Origin: JAMXLO01 sp036494925
GTDB lineage: Bacteria > Pseudomonadota > Alphaproteobacteria > Acetobacterales > Acetobacteraceae
Assembly: GCA_036494925.1 (NCBI GenBank)
Contig: DASXNR010000516.1
Coordinates: forward strand, 1-31,238
Reading direction: 5' to 3'
Length of the DNA stretch: 31,238 nt
The first letter of the stretch is position 1. Each line of letters begins with the position of its first letter. The notes beneath the pieces were generated by a model. That model saw only the letters and a program-made list of their open reading frames with translations. It searched no databases and had not been told where the DNA came from. A program made the translations under genes and the position numbers. Below, piece after piece: positions 22,978-30,949 of the stretch.

Positions 22978-23756
22978 CCGCTGAACCGATCATCCGTGTG
23001 GACCATGTCGCGCAGCGCTTCGGCGCACGCACCATCTTCCGCGACGTCTCGTTCACCGTGGACAGCGGCGAGGTGTTCGTCATCCTCGGCGGTTCAGGCT
23101 GCGGCAAGTCCACGCTGATGAAACAGCTGATCGGCTTGCTGACCCCAAATACGGGACGCATCGAGATTTTCGGCCGTGCCATCACCGGCCCGCTTGGCGA
23201 GGCGGCACTGCGCGACGTGCAGCCCAGGCTCGGCGTGATGTTCCAGTCAGGTGCGCTGTTCGGCTCGATGAGCCTGCTCGAGAACGTCATGCTGCCGCTC
23301 GAGATGTTCACCGACCTGCCGCCTGAAGGTCGCGAAGCCGTGGCGCGCGTGAAGCTCGGTCTGGTCGGCCTGGGCGATGCTGCCGCGCTGATGCCGGCGG
23401 AGATCTCCGGCGGCATGGCGCGGCGCGCCGGGATCGCGCGGGCGATGGCGCTCGATCCGCCGCTGCTGCTGCTCGATGAACCGTCTGCGGGGCTGGATCC
23501 GATCACGTCCGCGGGACTGGATCGGCTGATCCTCGATCTGCGCCAGGACCTTGGCGCCACGTTCGTCGTGGTGACGCACGAGCTAGCCTCGATCCTGGCG
23601 ATCGCCGATCGCTGCATCATGCTGGATCGCGCCGCGTATCCCGATGCCGGCGGGATGATCGCCGAAGGCGATCCGCGCGCGCTGCGCGACACCAGCACGC
23701 AACCCACCGTGCGCGCATTCTTTCGCCGCGAACTGCCGGTGGCGGCTGCGGCATGA
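22974..23756 (+). CDS. mlaF: MlaF-family lipid ABC transporter ATPase
   Basis: This 260-aa ABC ATPase powers the MCE lipid transporter. Walker A GGSGCGKST is at 39-47, the Q-loop at Gln91 (MFQSGALFGSM), the signature ISGGMARRAGIARA from 144, Walker B LLLLDEP at 164-170, and the H-loop His in VVVTHELASI. The pattern FQSGALFGSMSLLENV is typical of the MlaF/Ttg2A branch. The GTG start at 22974 overlaps the mlaE stop by four bases (GTGA). The end overlaps mlaD by four bases. Confidence 0.94.
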   Translation: MTAEPIIRVDHVAQRFGARTIFRDVSFTVDSGEVFVILGGSGCGKSTLMKQLIGLLTPNTGRIEIFGRAITGPLGEAALRDVQPRLGVMFQSGALFGSMSLLENVMLPLEMFTDLPPEGREAVARVKLGLVGLGDAAALMPAEISGGMARRAGIARAMALDPPLLLLDEPSAGLDPITSAGLDRLILDLRQDLGATFVVVTHELASILAIADRCIMLDRAAYPDAGGMIAEGDPRALRDTSTQPTVRAFFRRELPVAAAA

Positions 23757-24763
23757 TGCAGGCGGGCGGCGTCTATGTGCGGGTCGGCCTGCTGATCGTG
23801 GGCGGGGTCATACTGCTGGTCGGGCTGATCTGGTTCCTGACTGGCAGCCAGATCGGCCATGGTACGCTGTTCGAATCGTATTTCAGCGAGTCGGTGCAGG
23901 GACTGGAGGTGGGCGCGACAGTCAAGTATCGTGGCGTAACGATTGGACGGGTGACAGATATCGGCCTGGTGAGCGCCGAATATGGTGGCGGTCAGCCGCT
24001 CGACATCGAGCGCAATACCTATCGCCTGGTGTTCGTCCGCTATGCGGTCGATACCAAGAAGATCGGGCAGATGCCGGAGACCGGCGAGGCAGTGGCGCTT
24101 GGTCTGCGTGCCCGGCTGGCATCGCAGGGCATCACCGGGCTGAGCTATCTGGAGCTCGATTTCGTCGACCCCGCACATTACCCTGCGCAAGATGTGCCGT
24201 GGCAACCCCGGGCAACCTACATCCCCTCGATGCCGAGTACCCTCGCCCAGGTACAGGACGCAGCGCAGCAGGTGCTGGCGAAGTTGAACCGGGTGGACAT
24301 CGACACGCTTGCCACGCAGTTGAACGGCTTGCTGACGGACCTTCGCGCGGAGCTCGGCAAGGGCGATGTGCACCAGACGCTGACCGAGGCGACGGCGCTG
24401 CTGCGGACCACCAGCGAGGCGGTGCGCGCCGCGGACCTTCCCGGCCTGACCGCGGACATCCGCCAGAGCTCCGCGGCGCTGCGCGACACGCTGCAAGGCG
24501 AGCAGATGCAGAAGCTGTTGACCAACGCCGGGGTCGCGGCCGACCGCCTCGCCACCGCGGCGGCGAAACTGCCCCCGCTGATCGCATCGGTGCAGACGAC
24601 TGCGCAACGCGCCGGCAACGGGACGTCGGATATCGAGCAGGGTCTCATACCGCTGCTGCGCGACATGCAGGCGACCGCACAGAACCTGCGCGAGATGACC
24701 GATTCGCTCCGGCGCTACCCTGCGCAGGTGTTCGGTCAGCCGCCGCCGCGCGCCGCCAGATGA
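23753..24763 (+). CDS. mlaD: MCE-domain protein (MlaD family)
   Basis: This 336-aa protein has one N-terminal membrane helix (about 9-30) and an MCE domain at about 38-125 (FSESVQGLEVGATVKYRGVT, IGRVTDIGLV). A long helical C-terminal part (about 165-320) follows, rich in Ala, Leu, Thr and Gln. MlaD-type proteins form hexameric rings in the periplasm that carry lipids to the MlaFE complex. It is longer than E. coli MlaD (about 180 aa), and the extra helical region resembles PqiB/LetB- or Mce-type tunnel extensions. ATG 23753 overlaps the mlaF stop by four bases. The 3' end overlaps the lipoprotein gene in the same way. Confidence 0.93.
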   Translation: MMQAGGVYVRVGLLIVGGVILLVGLIWFLTGSQIGHGTLFESYFSESVQGLEVGATVKYRGVTIGRVTDIGLVSAEYGGGQPLDIERNTYRLVFVRYAVDTKKIGQMPETGEAVALGLRARLASQGITGLSYLELDFVDPAHYPAQDVPWQPRATYIPSMPSTLAQVQDAAQQVLAKLNRVDIDTLATQLNGLLTDLRAELGKGDVHQTLTEATALLRTTSEAVRAADLPGLTADIRQSSAALRDTLQGEQMQKLLTNAGVAADRLATAAAKLPPLIASVQTTAQRAGNGTSDIEQGLIPLLRDMQATAQNLREMTDSLRRYPAQVFGQPPPRAAR

Positions 24764-25356
24764 GGCGACGCTGGCTGTTGGCAGGCGTTGCGGCGTTGAC
24801 CGGATGTTCGGTGCTGCCGCAGACGCCCTATGTGCAGCGCCGTGACTGGCCGCTCGACGTGCGGCGGCCGTCCGTCTCGCCGCGCAATCCGCGCGGGCGG
24901 GTTCTGCTGGTTCGCAGCGTGCGCGCGGCGCCAGGCCTCGAAGCCAGGGGACTGCAATGGCTGCAGCGCGATGGCAGCGTGCACGTGGATTTCTATGAGC
25001 AATGGGCCGTGCCGCCGGCGCAGGCGGTCGAGAACAACCTGCGGCAGTGGCTCGCCGATGCCGGGCTGTTCAGTGCCGTAGTCGCGCCGGGCAGCCGGCT
25101 GAATGCCGATTTCGTTCTGGAGGGCGAGCTTGATGTCTTCGTCGCCGACCTGAGCGCCGGGGTGGGCCGCGCGGCGCTCGCCGTGGTGCTGCTGGATCAG
25201 CGTCAAGGTGCGACCAGGGTCCTGTTGCAGCGTACCGAGACCGGCGAGGTCAGGCTGGCGAACGACGAAGCGCCGGCGATCGCCGAGGCGATGAAGGCGG
25301 CGCTCGGCGAGATGCTGCGCCGGACCGAGACGGACGTCGCCACCGCGATCCGCTGA
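24760..25356 (+). CDS. ABC-type transport auxiliary lipoprotein (PqiC-like)
   Basis: This 198-aa lipoprotein has the lipobox LTGC with Cys16 after a short basic-hydrophobic signal. The body resembles the ABC_trans_aux/PqiC family of outer-membrane-linked lipoproteins found with MCE systems: RGRVLLVRSVRAAPGLEARG, the YEQWAVPPAQAVENNLRQWL segment, and LVLEGELDVF-like strands (seen as FVLEGELDVFVADLS). It probably anchors or caps the MlaD/MCE tunnel at the outer membrane. ATG 24760 overlaps the mlaD stop by four bases, making it the last gene of the operon. The convergent small lipoprotein gene begins its stop only 6 bp beyond. Confidence 0.87.
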   Translation: MRRRWLLAGVAALTGCSVLPQTPYVQRRDWPLDVRRPSVSPRNPRGRVLLVRSVRAAPGLEARGLQWLQRDGSVHVDFYEQWAVPPAQAVENNLRQWLADAGLFSAVVAPGSRLNADFVLEGELDVFVADLSAGVGRAALAVVLLDQRQGATRVLLQRTETGEVRLANDEAPAIAEAMKAALGEMLRRTETDVATAIR

Positions 25357-25362
25357 TCGGGA

Positions 25363-25731
25363 TCAAAGCGGTGGCCACCTGCGCGTGCGGTTGGCCTCCT
25401 GTTCCGGTGTCAGCGGATGAGGAACATCGCCCCAGTCCGGCGGACGGTCCGGCAGGCTCGCTGGATCCAGCCAGCAATTGGCAACGGCAAGACTGCGCGT
25501 GCAGTACGGCAGCGGTTCCGGCGGCGGTTCGACCGGGCGACAATAGGTCTTGCCCTGCTCGAGTCGCACGATTGAGCAGTCCTTGCCGGTCACCGCCGAG
25601 TAGAGCGCATCGAGCGGACTGCGCTGGATCACGGCTATGCTGCCCACCCCGACCCCGACCCCGATGGTCGCCATCTGCTCGGGAGTGGCGCCGCAGCCGG
25701 CGAGCAGCAGCATGACCGCGATGTATCGCAT
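25363..25731 (-). CDS. Small lipoprotein with four extra cysteines, unknown function
   Basis: This 122-aa protein has the signal MRYIAVMLLLAGC with a lipobox (LAGC, Cys13). A glycine-rich hydrophobic stretch is at 23-32 (IGVGVGVGSI), and four further cysteines are at 52, 64, 77 and 86, which could form two disulfides in the periplasm. The C-terminal part is Pro/Arg-rich (PDRPPDWGDVPHPLTPEQEA). I do not recognise a named family. The start at 25731 fits the signal peptide; GGGAGG lies about 14 bases upstream, a long spacing. It is squeezed between the Mla operon (convergent) and the yfgM-bamB-der operon (divergent), so an envelope role is likely only by context. Confidence 0.75.
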   Translation of the reverse strand: MRYIAVMLLLAGCGATPEQMATIGVGVGVGSIAVIQRSPLDALYSAVTGKDCSIVRLEQGKTYCRPVEPPPEPLPYCTRSLAVANCWLDPASLPDRPPDWGDVPHPLTPEQEANRTRRWPPL

Positions 25732-25853
25732 GCCGGCAGTCTATGCCTCCCGGGTAAACCGATCGTTTGCATGGCGTTTGCCGGTCCGAGGTCGCGCCGC
25801 TATGGTCCGCCGCGCCGTCGGAACAGCGTCAGCAGAGGAGAGCGGGAGCCCAC

Positions 25854-26519
25854 GTGGTCGACATTTTCGACGAGGTCGATGAGGAACTACGCGCCGAACG
25901 CGCGCAGCAACTGCTGAAGAAATACGGCGGGGTAATCGTGGCGGGCGCGTTGGCGATCGTGGTTGCGGCGGCGGGCTGGCAGGGTTGGCGCTGGTACGAG
26001 GCGCGGCAGGACCAGGCGGCGGGTGTGGAATACCTTACGGCGATGACGCTGGCGGACGCGACCGCTGCCGGCAGCAGCGAGGCGAATCGCGCGGCGGGAA
26101 TCGCTGCGTTCGCGCAACTGGCCGCCCGGGCCCCCACAGGATACGCGACCCTGGCGCGACTGCGCGAGGCGGCACTCAAGGCCGATGCAGGCGATCTGTC
26201 GGGCGCCGCGGCGCTGTGGAACGGGGTGGCGGGCGACCCGTCGGCCGATCCGCTGCTGCGCGACCTCGCGAACCTGCTGTGGGCGCAGCACCTGATCGAC
26301 AGCGGCGATCCGTCGCTGCTGGAGGCCAGGCTGAAAGGCCTGGCAACGCCGGACAATCCCTGGCGATCGCTGGCGGACGAGCAGCTCGCACTGCTCGACC
26401 TCCGCCAGGGCAAGACCGATCAGGCCAAGGCGACACTGCATCGTCTGGTGCAGGACGCGACGGCACCAAACGGAGTTCGCGGACGGGCGAGCGCCCTGCT
26501 GAGCCGGCTGGGCGGGTGA
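25854..26519 (+). CDS. YfgM-like tetratricopeptide membrane protein
   Basis: This 221-aa protein has the family N-terminus VDIFDEVDEELRAERAQQLL, one membrane helix (about 29-46), then a periplasmic TPR-like helical domain. YfgM binds the SecYEG translocon and helps periplasmic chaperones handle exported proteins. The GTG start at 25854 was chosen over an upstream in-frame ATG because GGGAG lies six bases before it and the conserved sequence starts there. Gene order yfgM-bamB-der matches the conserved arrangement in many proteobacteria, which supports the call. bamB follows after 5 bp. Confidence 0.87.
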   Translation: MVDIFDEVDEELRAERAQQLLKKYGGVIVAGALAIVVAAAGWQGWRWYEARQDQAAGVEYLTAMTLADATAAGSSEANRAAGIAAFAQLAARAPTGYATLARLREAALKADAGDLSGAAALWNGVAGDPSADPLLRDLANLLWAQHLIDSGDPSLLEARLKGLATPDNPWRSLADEQLALLDLRQGKTDQAKATLHRLVQDATAPNGVRGRASALLSRLGG

Positions 26520-26524
26520 CCGGC

Positions 26525-27856
26525 ATGGCGTGGAACAACACCCGGCTTGGCCGGCGAACCGCGTTGCTTGCGCCGCTGGCGCTTGGCGGATGCGGCCTGT
26601 GGGACGACTGGTTCGGCAGCAAGAAGACACCGCTGCCAGGCAAGCGCGAGCCGATTCTGGTCGGTCGCAAAGGCCTCGAGGTGGATGAGGGCGTCCCGAA
26701 GGTCGAGCTGCCGCCTGAGGTCCGTAACGCCGCCTGGCCACAGGCCGGCGGCAATCCGGCGCATTTCATGGGCCACCTGGCCGCGGGCGAGCGTCTGGCG
26801 GAAGCCTGGAGCGCGAATATCGGCGCCGGTGGTGGCTACCGGCGGAAGATTATGGCGCAACCGGTGGTAGCGGACGGGATCGTCTACGTCATGGATTCCG
26901 ACGCGGTCGTCTCCGCGTTCGATGTCGCCAGCGGCGGTCGGGTGTGGCGGTTCGAGACGCCGCTGGAGGACGACGACAGCACCAATGTGGGCGGCGGCCT
27001 CGCGCTCGATCAGGGGACGCTGTACGCGGTGAACGGGCTGGCGGAACTGGTTGCACTGGACGCCGCCAAGGGCACCGTGCGCTGGCGCAGCAACTTCGGC
27101 GCCCCGACCCGATCCGCGCCGACGGTGGTGGAGGGTCGGCTGTTCGTCACCACCATCGAGGACCGGCTGCTGTCACTGGCGACCGATGACGGTCGGCAGC
27201 TCTGGTCGCACCAGGCCGCCAATCCCACGACCAGCATATTGGGACGGCCGGCGCCCGCCTACGCCGACGGGCTCGTGGTGGCCGGTTTCGGCTCCGGTGA
27301 ACTGGCGACGATGCGCGCGGCGAGCGGCAGTGTTGCATGGACCGACACGCTCGCCGCCACGGCGAGCGGCGGCGGCCTGGTGGACTTCTCCGCCCTCCGC
27401 GGATTGCCGGTCGTGAGCGAGGGCAGGGTATATGCCATCAGTATGGGCGGGCTGGCGGTTGCGGTCGATCTGCCGAGCGGCCGGCGCCTGTGGGAGCGCG
27501 AGGCCGCCGGCGAGGACAGTCCCTGGGCGGCAGGTTCCTGGCTGTTCGTCGTCTCGCTCGATCAGCGGATCGCCGCACTCGCTCGCGATGACGGTCGGGT
27601 GGCCTGGGTGACCGATCTGCCGCGCTGGGAGAACCCGGAGAAACAGAAGAATCCGATCACCTGGTATGGCCCGCTGCTGGCCGGCGACCGGCTGATCGTC
27701 GCGGGCACCAATCACCAGGCGCTGGCGGTCAGTCCCTATACCGGCGAGATTCTCGGCCAGCAGGACCTGTCGGGCGCGGCGTCGCTCGGGCCGATCGTGG
27801 CGGACGGCACCGTGTTCGTGGTGACCGACGACGGCCGGCTGCTGGCGCTGCGCTGA
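26525..27856 (+). CDS. bamB: Outer membrane protein assembly factor BamB-like lipoprotein
   Basis: This 443-aa lipoprotein has lipobox LGGC (Cys23) followed by a linker and a PQQ-type beta-propeller. Repeated blade motifs include ADGIVYVMDSDAVVSAFDVA, GTLYAVNGLAELVALDAAKG, EGRLFVTTIEDRLLSLATDD, EGRVYAISMGGLAVAVDLPS and DGTVFVVTDDGRLLALR. BamB is a scaffold of the BAM complex that folds outer-membrane beta-barrels. ATG 26525 is used; an in-frame GTG at 26516 overlapping the yfgM stop (GTGA) is an equally plausible start three codons earlier. It is longer than E. coli BamB because of the N-terminal linker (about 24-60). Confidence 0.9.
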   Translation: MAWNNTRLGRRTALLAPLALGGCGLWDDWFGSKKTPLPGKREPILVGRKGLEVDEGVPKVELPPEVRNAAWPQAGGNPAHFMGHLAAGERLAEAWSANIGAGGGYRRKIMAQPVVADGIVYVMDSDAVVSAFDVASGGRVWRFETPLEDDDSTNVGGGLALDQGTLYAVNGLAELVALDAAKGTVRWRSNFGAPTRSAPTVVEGRLFVTTIEDRLLSLATDDGRQLWSHQAANPTTSILGRPAPAYADGLVVAGFGSGELATMRAASGSVAWTDTLAATASGGGLVDFSALRGLPVVSEGRVYAISMGGLAVAVDLPSGRRLWEREAAGEDSPWAAGSWLFVVSLDQRIAALARDDGRVAWVTDLPRWENPEKQKNPITWYGPLLAGDRLIVAGTNHQALAVSPYTGEILGQQDLSGAASLGPIVADGTVFVVTDDGRLLALR

Positions 27857-27862
27857 GCCGCG

Positions 27863-29197
27863 ATGCTGCCGCTTGTCGTCATTGCCGGCCGCCCGAATGT
27901 CGGCAAGAGCACGCTGTTCAACCGTCTGGCCGGGCGGCGGCTGGCGCTGGTGGCCGACACGCCCGGCGTCACCCGCGACCGCAAGGAGGCTGAGGCGCTG
28001 CTGCGCGGGCGGCAGGTGCGGCTGGTGGACACCGCGGGGCTGGAGGAGTCCGCACCGGAGTCGCTCGCTGGCCGGATGCGCGAGGGCGCGGCGGTGGCGA
28101 CCGCGGCAGCCGATCTGGTGGTATTCGTGGTTGACGCGCGCGCCGGCGTGACGCCAGCGGATCGGCACTTCGCGCAGTGGCTGCGCCGGCAGGGGCGGCC
28201 GGTGCTGCTGGTGGCCAACAAGGCGGAGGGGCGATCGGCACGGTCGTCGGTGCTGGATGCATTCGAACTCGGGCTGGGCGAACCGCTTGCGGTATCGGCC
28301 GAGCACGGCGAGGGGATCTCGGAGCTGATGTCCGAGATCGCCGACCGGCTGCCACAGGGCGAGGCCGCGGCGGCGGAGGAGGGCGCGCGGCCGCTGAAGC
28401 TCGCCATCGTCGGGCGGCCGAATGCGGGCAAGTCCACGCTGCTGAACCGGCTGCTCGGCGAGGAGCGGATGCTGACCGGGCCGGAGCCGGGTCTGACGCG
28501 GGATGCAGTCGCGGCGGTGCTGGCGGATCCGGACGGGCCGATCGAGCTGGTGGACACCGCCGGGCTGCGGCGCAAGGCGCGGATCGAGGCGCCGCTGGAG
28601 AAGCTCTCGGTCGGGGCGGCAATCGGTGCGCTGAAGCTGGCCGAGGTGGTGGTGCTGGTAGTGGACGCCACCGAGGGGCTGCACGACCAGGATCTGCAGA
28701 TCGGCCAGTTGATCGAGCGCGAGGGCCGCGCCTGCGTGATCGCGCTCAGCAAGTGGGATGCGGTGGCGGAGCGGCAGGCGGCGCGGCGGGCGGTGACTGA
28801 GCGGCTGGAGGCGAGCCTGGCGCAGGTACGGGGGATCGAGGTGGTGGCGCTCTCGGCGCTGACCGGGGCGGGGATGGACCGGCTGCTGCCCGCGGTGCGG
28901 CGGGCGCACGCGGTGTGGAACACACGGCTGCCGACCGCCGGGCTCAACCGCTGGTTCGAGCAGGCGCTGGCGCGGCACCCGCCGCCGCTGGTGAGCGGGC
29001 GGCGGCTCAAACTGCGCTACGTCACCCAGGCCAAGGCGCGTCCGCCCACCTTCGTCGCGTTCGGCACGCGGGCGGAGCGGGTGCCGGAGGACTACCAGCG
29101 GTATCTGGTCAACAGCCTGCGCGAGGCGTTCGACCTGCCGGGCACGCCGATCCGGCTGCAGTTGCGGGGGACGAAGAACCCTTACGCCGATCGCTGA
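27863..29197 (+). CDS. der: Ribosome biogenesis GTPase Der (EngA)
   Basis: This 444-aa protein has two tandem GTPase domains and a KH-like C-terminal domain, the plan unique to Der, which acts in 50S subunit assembly. Domain 1 has GRPNVGKS (9-16), DTAG (56-59) and NKAE (119-122). Domain 2 has GRPNAGKS (184-191), DTAG (231-234) and SKWD (296-299). The second G4 motif has Ser in place of the usual Asn, and the first has Glu in place of Asp. The KH-like domain ends with TPIRLQLRGTKNPYADR. It is the third gene of the yfgM-bamB-der operon, starting 6 bp after the bamB stop. A membrane-protein gene follows after one base. Confidence 0.97.
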   Translation: MLPLVVIAGRPNVGKSTLFNRLAGRRLALVADTPGVTRDRKEAEALLRGRQVRLVDTAGLEESAPESLAGRMREGAAVATAAADLVVFVVDARAGVTPADRHFAQWLRRQGRPVLLVANKAEGRSARSSVLDAFELGLGEPLAVSAEHGEGISELMSEIADRLPQGEAAAAEEGARPLKLAIVGRPNAGKSTLLNRLLGEERMLTGPEPGLTRDAVAAVLADPDGPIELVDTAGLRRKARIEAPLEKLSVGAAIGALKLAEVVVLVVDATEGLHDQDLQIGQLIEREGRACVIALSKWDAVAERQAARRAVTERLEASLAQVRGIEVVALSALTGAGMDRLLPAVRRAHAVWNTRLPTAGLNRWFEQALARHPPPLVSGRRLKLRYVTQAKARPPTFVAFGTRAERVPEDYQRYLVNSLREAFDLPGTPIRLQLRGTKNPYADR

Positions 29198-29198
29198 C

Positions 29199-30023
29199 AT
29201 GGTGTCGGGGTTCTGGCTGGCCCTGCTCGCCCGCGCCGCGGTAAGTGCCTTCGTGGTGGTGACCGCGACGGTCGCGGCCGAGGCGGCGGGGCCGTTCTGG
29301 GGCGGGCTGATCGTGTCGCTGCCGATCGGCGCGGGTCCGGCCTATGCCATGCTGGCGCTGCAGCACGACGCCACGTTCATAGCCCACAGCGCTCTCGGCA
29401 GCTTTGCGGTGAACGCGGCGACCTTCGTGTTCCTGGCGGCGCTCGCGCTGCTGGCACCGCGGGCGCGGTGGGGATGGGCGCTGGTCGGCGGCCTCGGCGC
29501 CTGGGGCGGCGCGGTGCTGCTGATCCGCCAGGTCGAATGGAACGTGATCGGTGCGAGCCTGCTCAACCTGGTTGTCGCGCTGGCGTGCCTCGCGTTGACC
29601 GGCTCGGTCGGACGTGAGGTGGGTGCGCCGCGCGGGCCGATCCGCCGGCGGTGGTTCGAGCTGCCGGCGCGGGCGGCGCTGGTGGGGCTGGTGGTTGGCG
29701 CGGTGGTCACCGGCAGCCGGGCGCTCGGGCCGGAGCTGACCGGCATGGCGACGGTGTTTCCGGTGGCGTTCACCAGTTTCGCGTTCCTGGTGCTGCCTCG
29801 GGTGGGCGGGGCGGTCGCGGCGGCGATCATGGTGAGCGCGCTGCGGGCGATGCCGGGATTCGCACTGGCGCTGCTGACGCTGCATCTGGCAGCGGTGCCG
29901 CTGGGTGTTGGGACGGCGCTGGTGGTGGCGCTGCTGCCGTCATTGGGGTGGTCGGCGCTGCTGATGCTGCGGCGGGGGGTACGCCAGTCGCCGGGGGCGA
30001 GGAAAGCTCGTCACACGGCATAG
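29199..30023 (+). CDS. Polytopic membrane protein of unknown function
   Basis: This 274-aa, strongly hydrophobic protein has about seven or eight predicted membrane helices, rich in Ala, Gly, Val and Leu. Notable segments are FWGGLIVSLPIGAGPAYAML near residue 33, a cytoplasmic-type loop with basic residues (REVGAPRGPIRRRW, about 149-162), and MATVFPVAFTSFAFLVLPRV. The C-terminus is basic (RQSPGARKARH). I do not recognise a characterised family. The start at 29199 lies one base after the der stop, so it is probably the distal gene of that operon. Its last bases overlap the convergent Uma2 pseudogene by 13 bp. Confidence 0.75.
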   Translation: MVSGFWLALLARAAVSAFVVVTATVAAEAAGPFWGGLIVSLPIGAGPAYAMLALQHDATFIAHSALGSFAVNAATFVFLAALALLAPRARWGWALVGGLGAWGGAVLLIRQVEWNVIGASLLNLVVALACLALTGSVGREVGAPRGPIRRRWFELPARAALVGLVVGAVVTGSRALGPELTGMATVFPVAFTSFAFLVLPRVGGAVAAAIMVSALRAMPGFALALLTLHLAAVPLGVGTALVVALLPSLGWSALLMLRRGVRQSPGARKARHTA

Positions 30024-30574
30024 ATGTCCTGGATGCTGACTGTGATGCCTGGCGGCTCGAGCTGCGGCTCGCCAGTGGTGATGGCACGTGTCTCGATCGC
30101 GCCGTCATCGCCTCGCCGGTGATGAGCGATCTGCTGCCTGTCGGCTCAGCCGATCAGGTAGTGGCGTAGCGAGGGCAGCCGGAAGTACTCCTGGGGCTTC
30201 CAGGCCCGGTCGGTAGCGCTCGTGCTGGGTGACAGTACCTCGACGATGATCAACCGGTCCGGCACGGCGTCGTCGGGCAGCTTGCTGCCGCACTGCACGA
30301 TGGCGTCCGGTTCATAGTCGCGGTCCCCCATCTCGGCCGTCATGCCGTCGGTGTAGACGTCGCAAGGCAGCCCGGCGGCCTGCACGGCGCGATGCAGTTC
30401 CTGCCAGACCAATGCCTTGCGCAGGTTGTGGCCCGCCCGTTCGGGCGGCATCGCCACCACCACACCGTTGACACGCTCGAACCGGCCGGAGGGTTGTTGC
30501 TCCGCCCAGGTCCGGTATTCGTCCCGGTTCATCCGCGAGACGGGCTCGAAAGCTGTGGGCGCGGCCACCGGCAT
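30011..30574 (-). pseudogene. Uma2-family (DUF820) nuclease-like gene interrupted by in-frame TGA
   Basis: The first open part (30574-30146) encodes 142 aa of a Uma2-family restriction-endonuclease-like protein with MNRDEYRTWAEQQPSGRFER, VVAMPPERAGHN, YEPDAIV, IIVEVLSPSTS and a Lys in WKPQEYF. These are the usual PD-(D/E)xK-fold residues. It stops at TGA 30148-30146 straight after SLRHYLIG. Beyond the stop the same frame continues for 44 codons with the expected C-terminal sequence (ADRQQIAHHRRGDD, LEPPGITVSIQDIYAV) to TGA 30013-30011. Restored length, 187 codons, equals a normal Uma2 protein. It is therefore a gene broken by a single nonsense position, or a sequencing error; readthrough seems less likely. 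The ribosome-binding site is weak. The role of Uma2 proteins is not established. Confidence 0.8.
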
Positions 30575-30949
30575 TCATGCCACCAGGCGAAAAAGCAAGG
30601 GTTGAAACCACGGATGCACACGGATGGACAGAGATGTTCCAGTATAGAGGCACCTACGCGGCGGGCGCACCGACCGCATCCGTGTCCATCCGTGGTTTCA
30701 TACACTTTCGTGGCGCCGGTGCGAACTTCCTCGCGGCCGGCAGGCGCCCGGCGCGTCGCCCAGCCGTACCAGCCTTCCGTAGGTCTCACGCAAATGTGCG
30801 CAACTGCAACGGCGATTTCCCTGGGAGCGGTAACCTTTTGTACACCAATGCCATAGCGAAGCCACTTGACAGCCGAGTCGAGCCTGGCTCGCGGTGGCCA
30901 GAGCAGCAGCTACTTCCGTCATCTCCTTTGCTTGCCCAAGCTTCATCCC
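30575..30949. other. Intergenic stretch with inverted repeat
   Basis: These 375 bp between the Uma2 gene and the last small ORF have no convincing gene. The main feature is the inverted repeat at 30603-30700. Short open frames cross the region on both strands but have no recognisable domain and no ribosome-binding site I would trust. A TTGACA hexamer at 30866-30871 has no matching -10. The remainder (30701-30865) shows nothing I can assign. Confidence 0.5.
30603..30700. repeat. Inverted repeat of the CCACGGATG type
   Basis: The left arm 30603-30625 (TGAAACCACGGATG then CACACGGAT) and right arm 30678-30700 are reverse complements at 22 of 23 positions, with a 52-base spacer. Each arm itself contains two related units around CACGGATG and ACACGGAT. 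Elements of this wording are familiar to me as scattered intergenic repeats in many bacterial genomes. No other copy is seen in this window. Confidence 0.75.

Noticed and set aside
27173..29200. Open frame of 675 codons antisense to bamB and der
   Set aside because: It is a high-GC shadow. The opposite strand encodes unmistakable BamB and Der, and the translation is low-complexity.
30698..30946. 82-codon minus-strand frame with a helix-turn-helix-like segment (VASLWHWCTKGYR)
   Set aside because: The resemblance to small DNA-binding proteins is short and unsupported by a ribosome-binding site or length. At best it is a decayed remnant.
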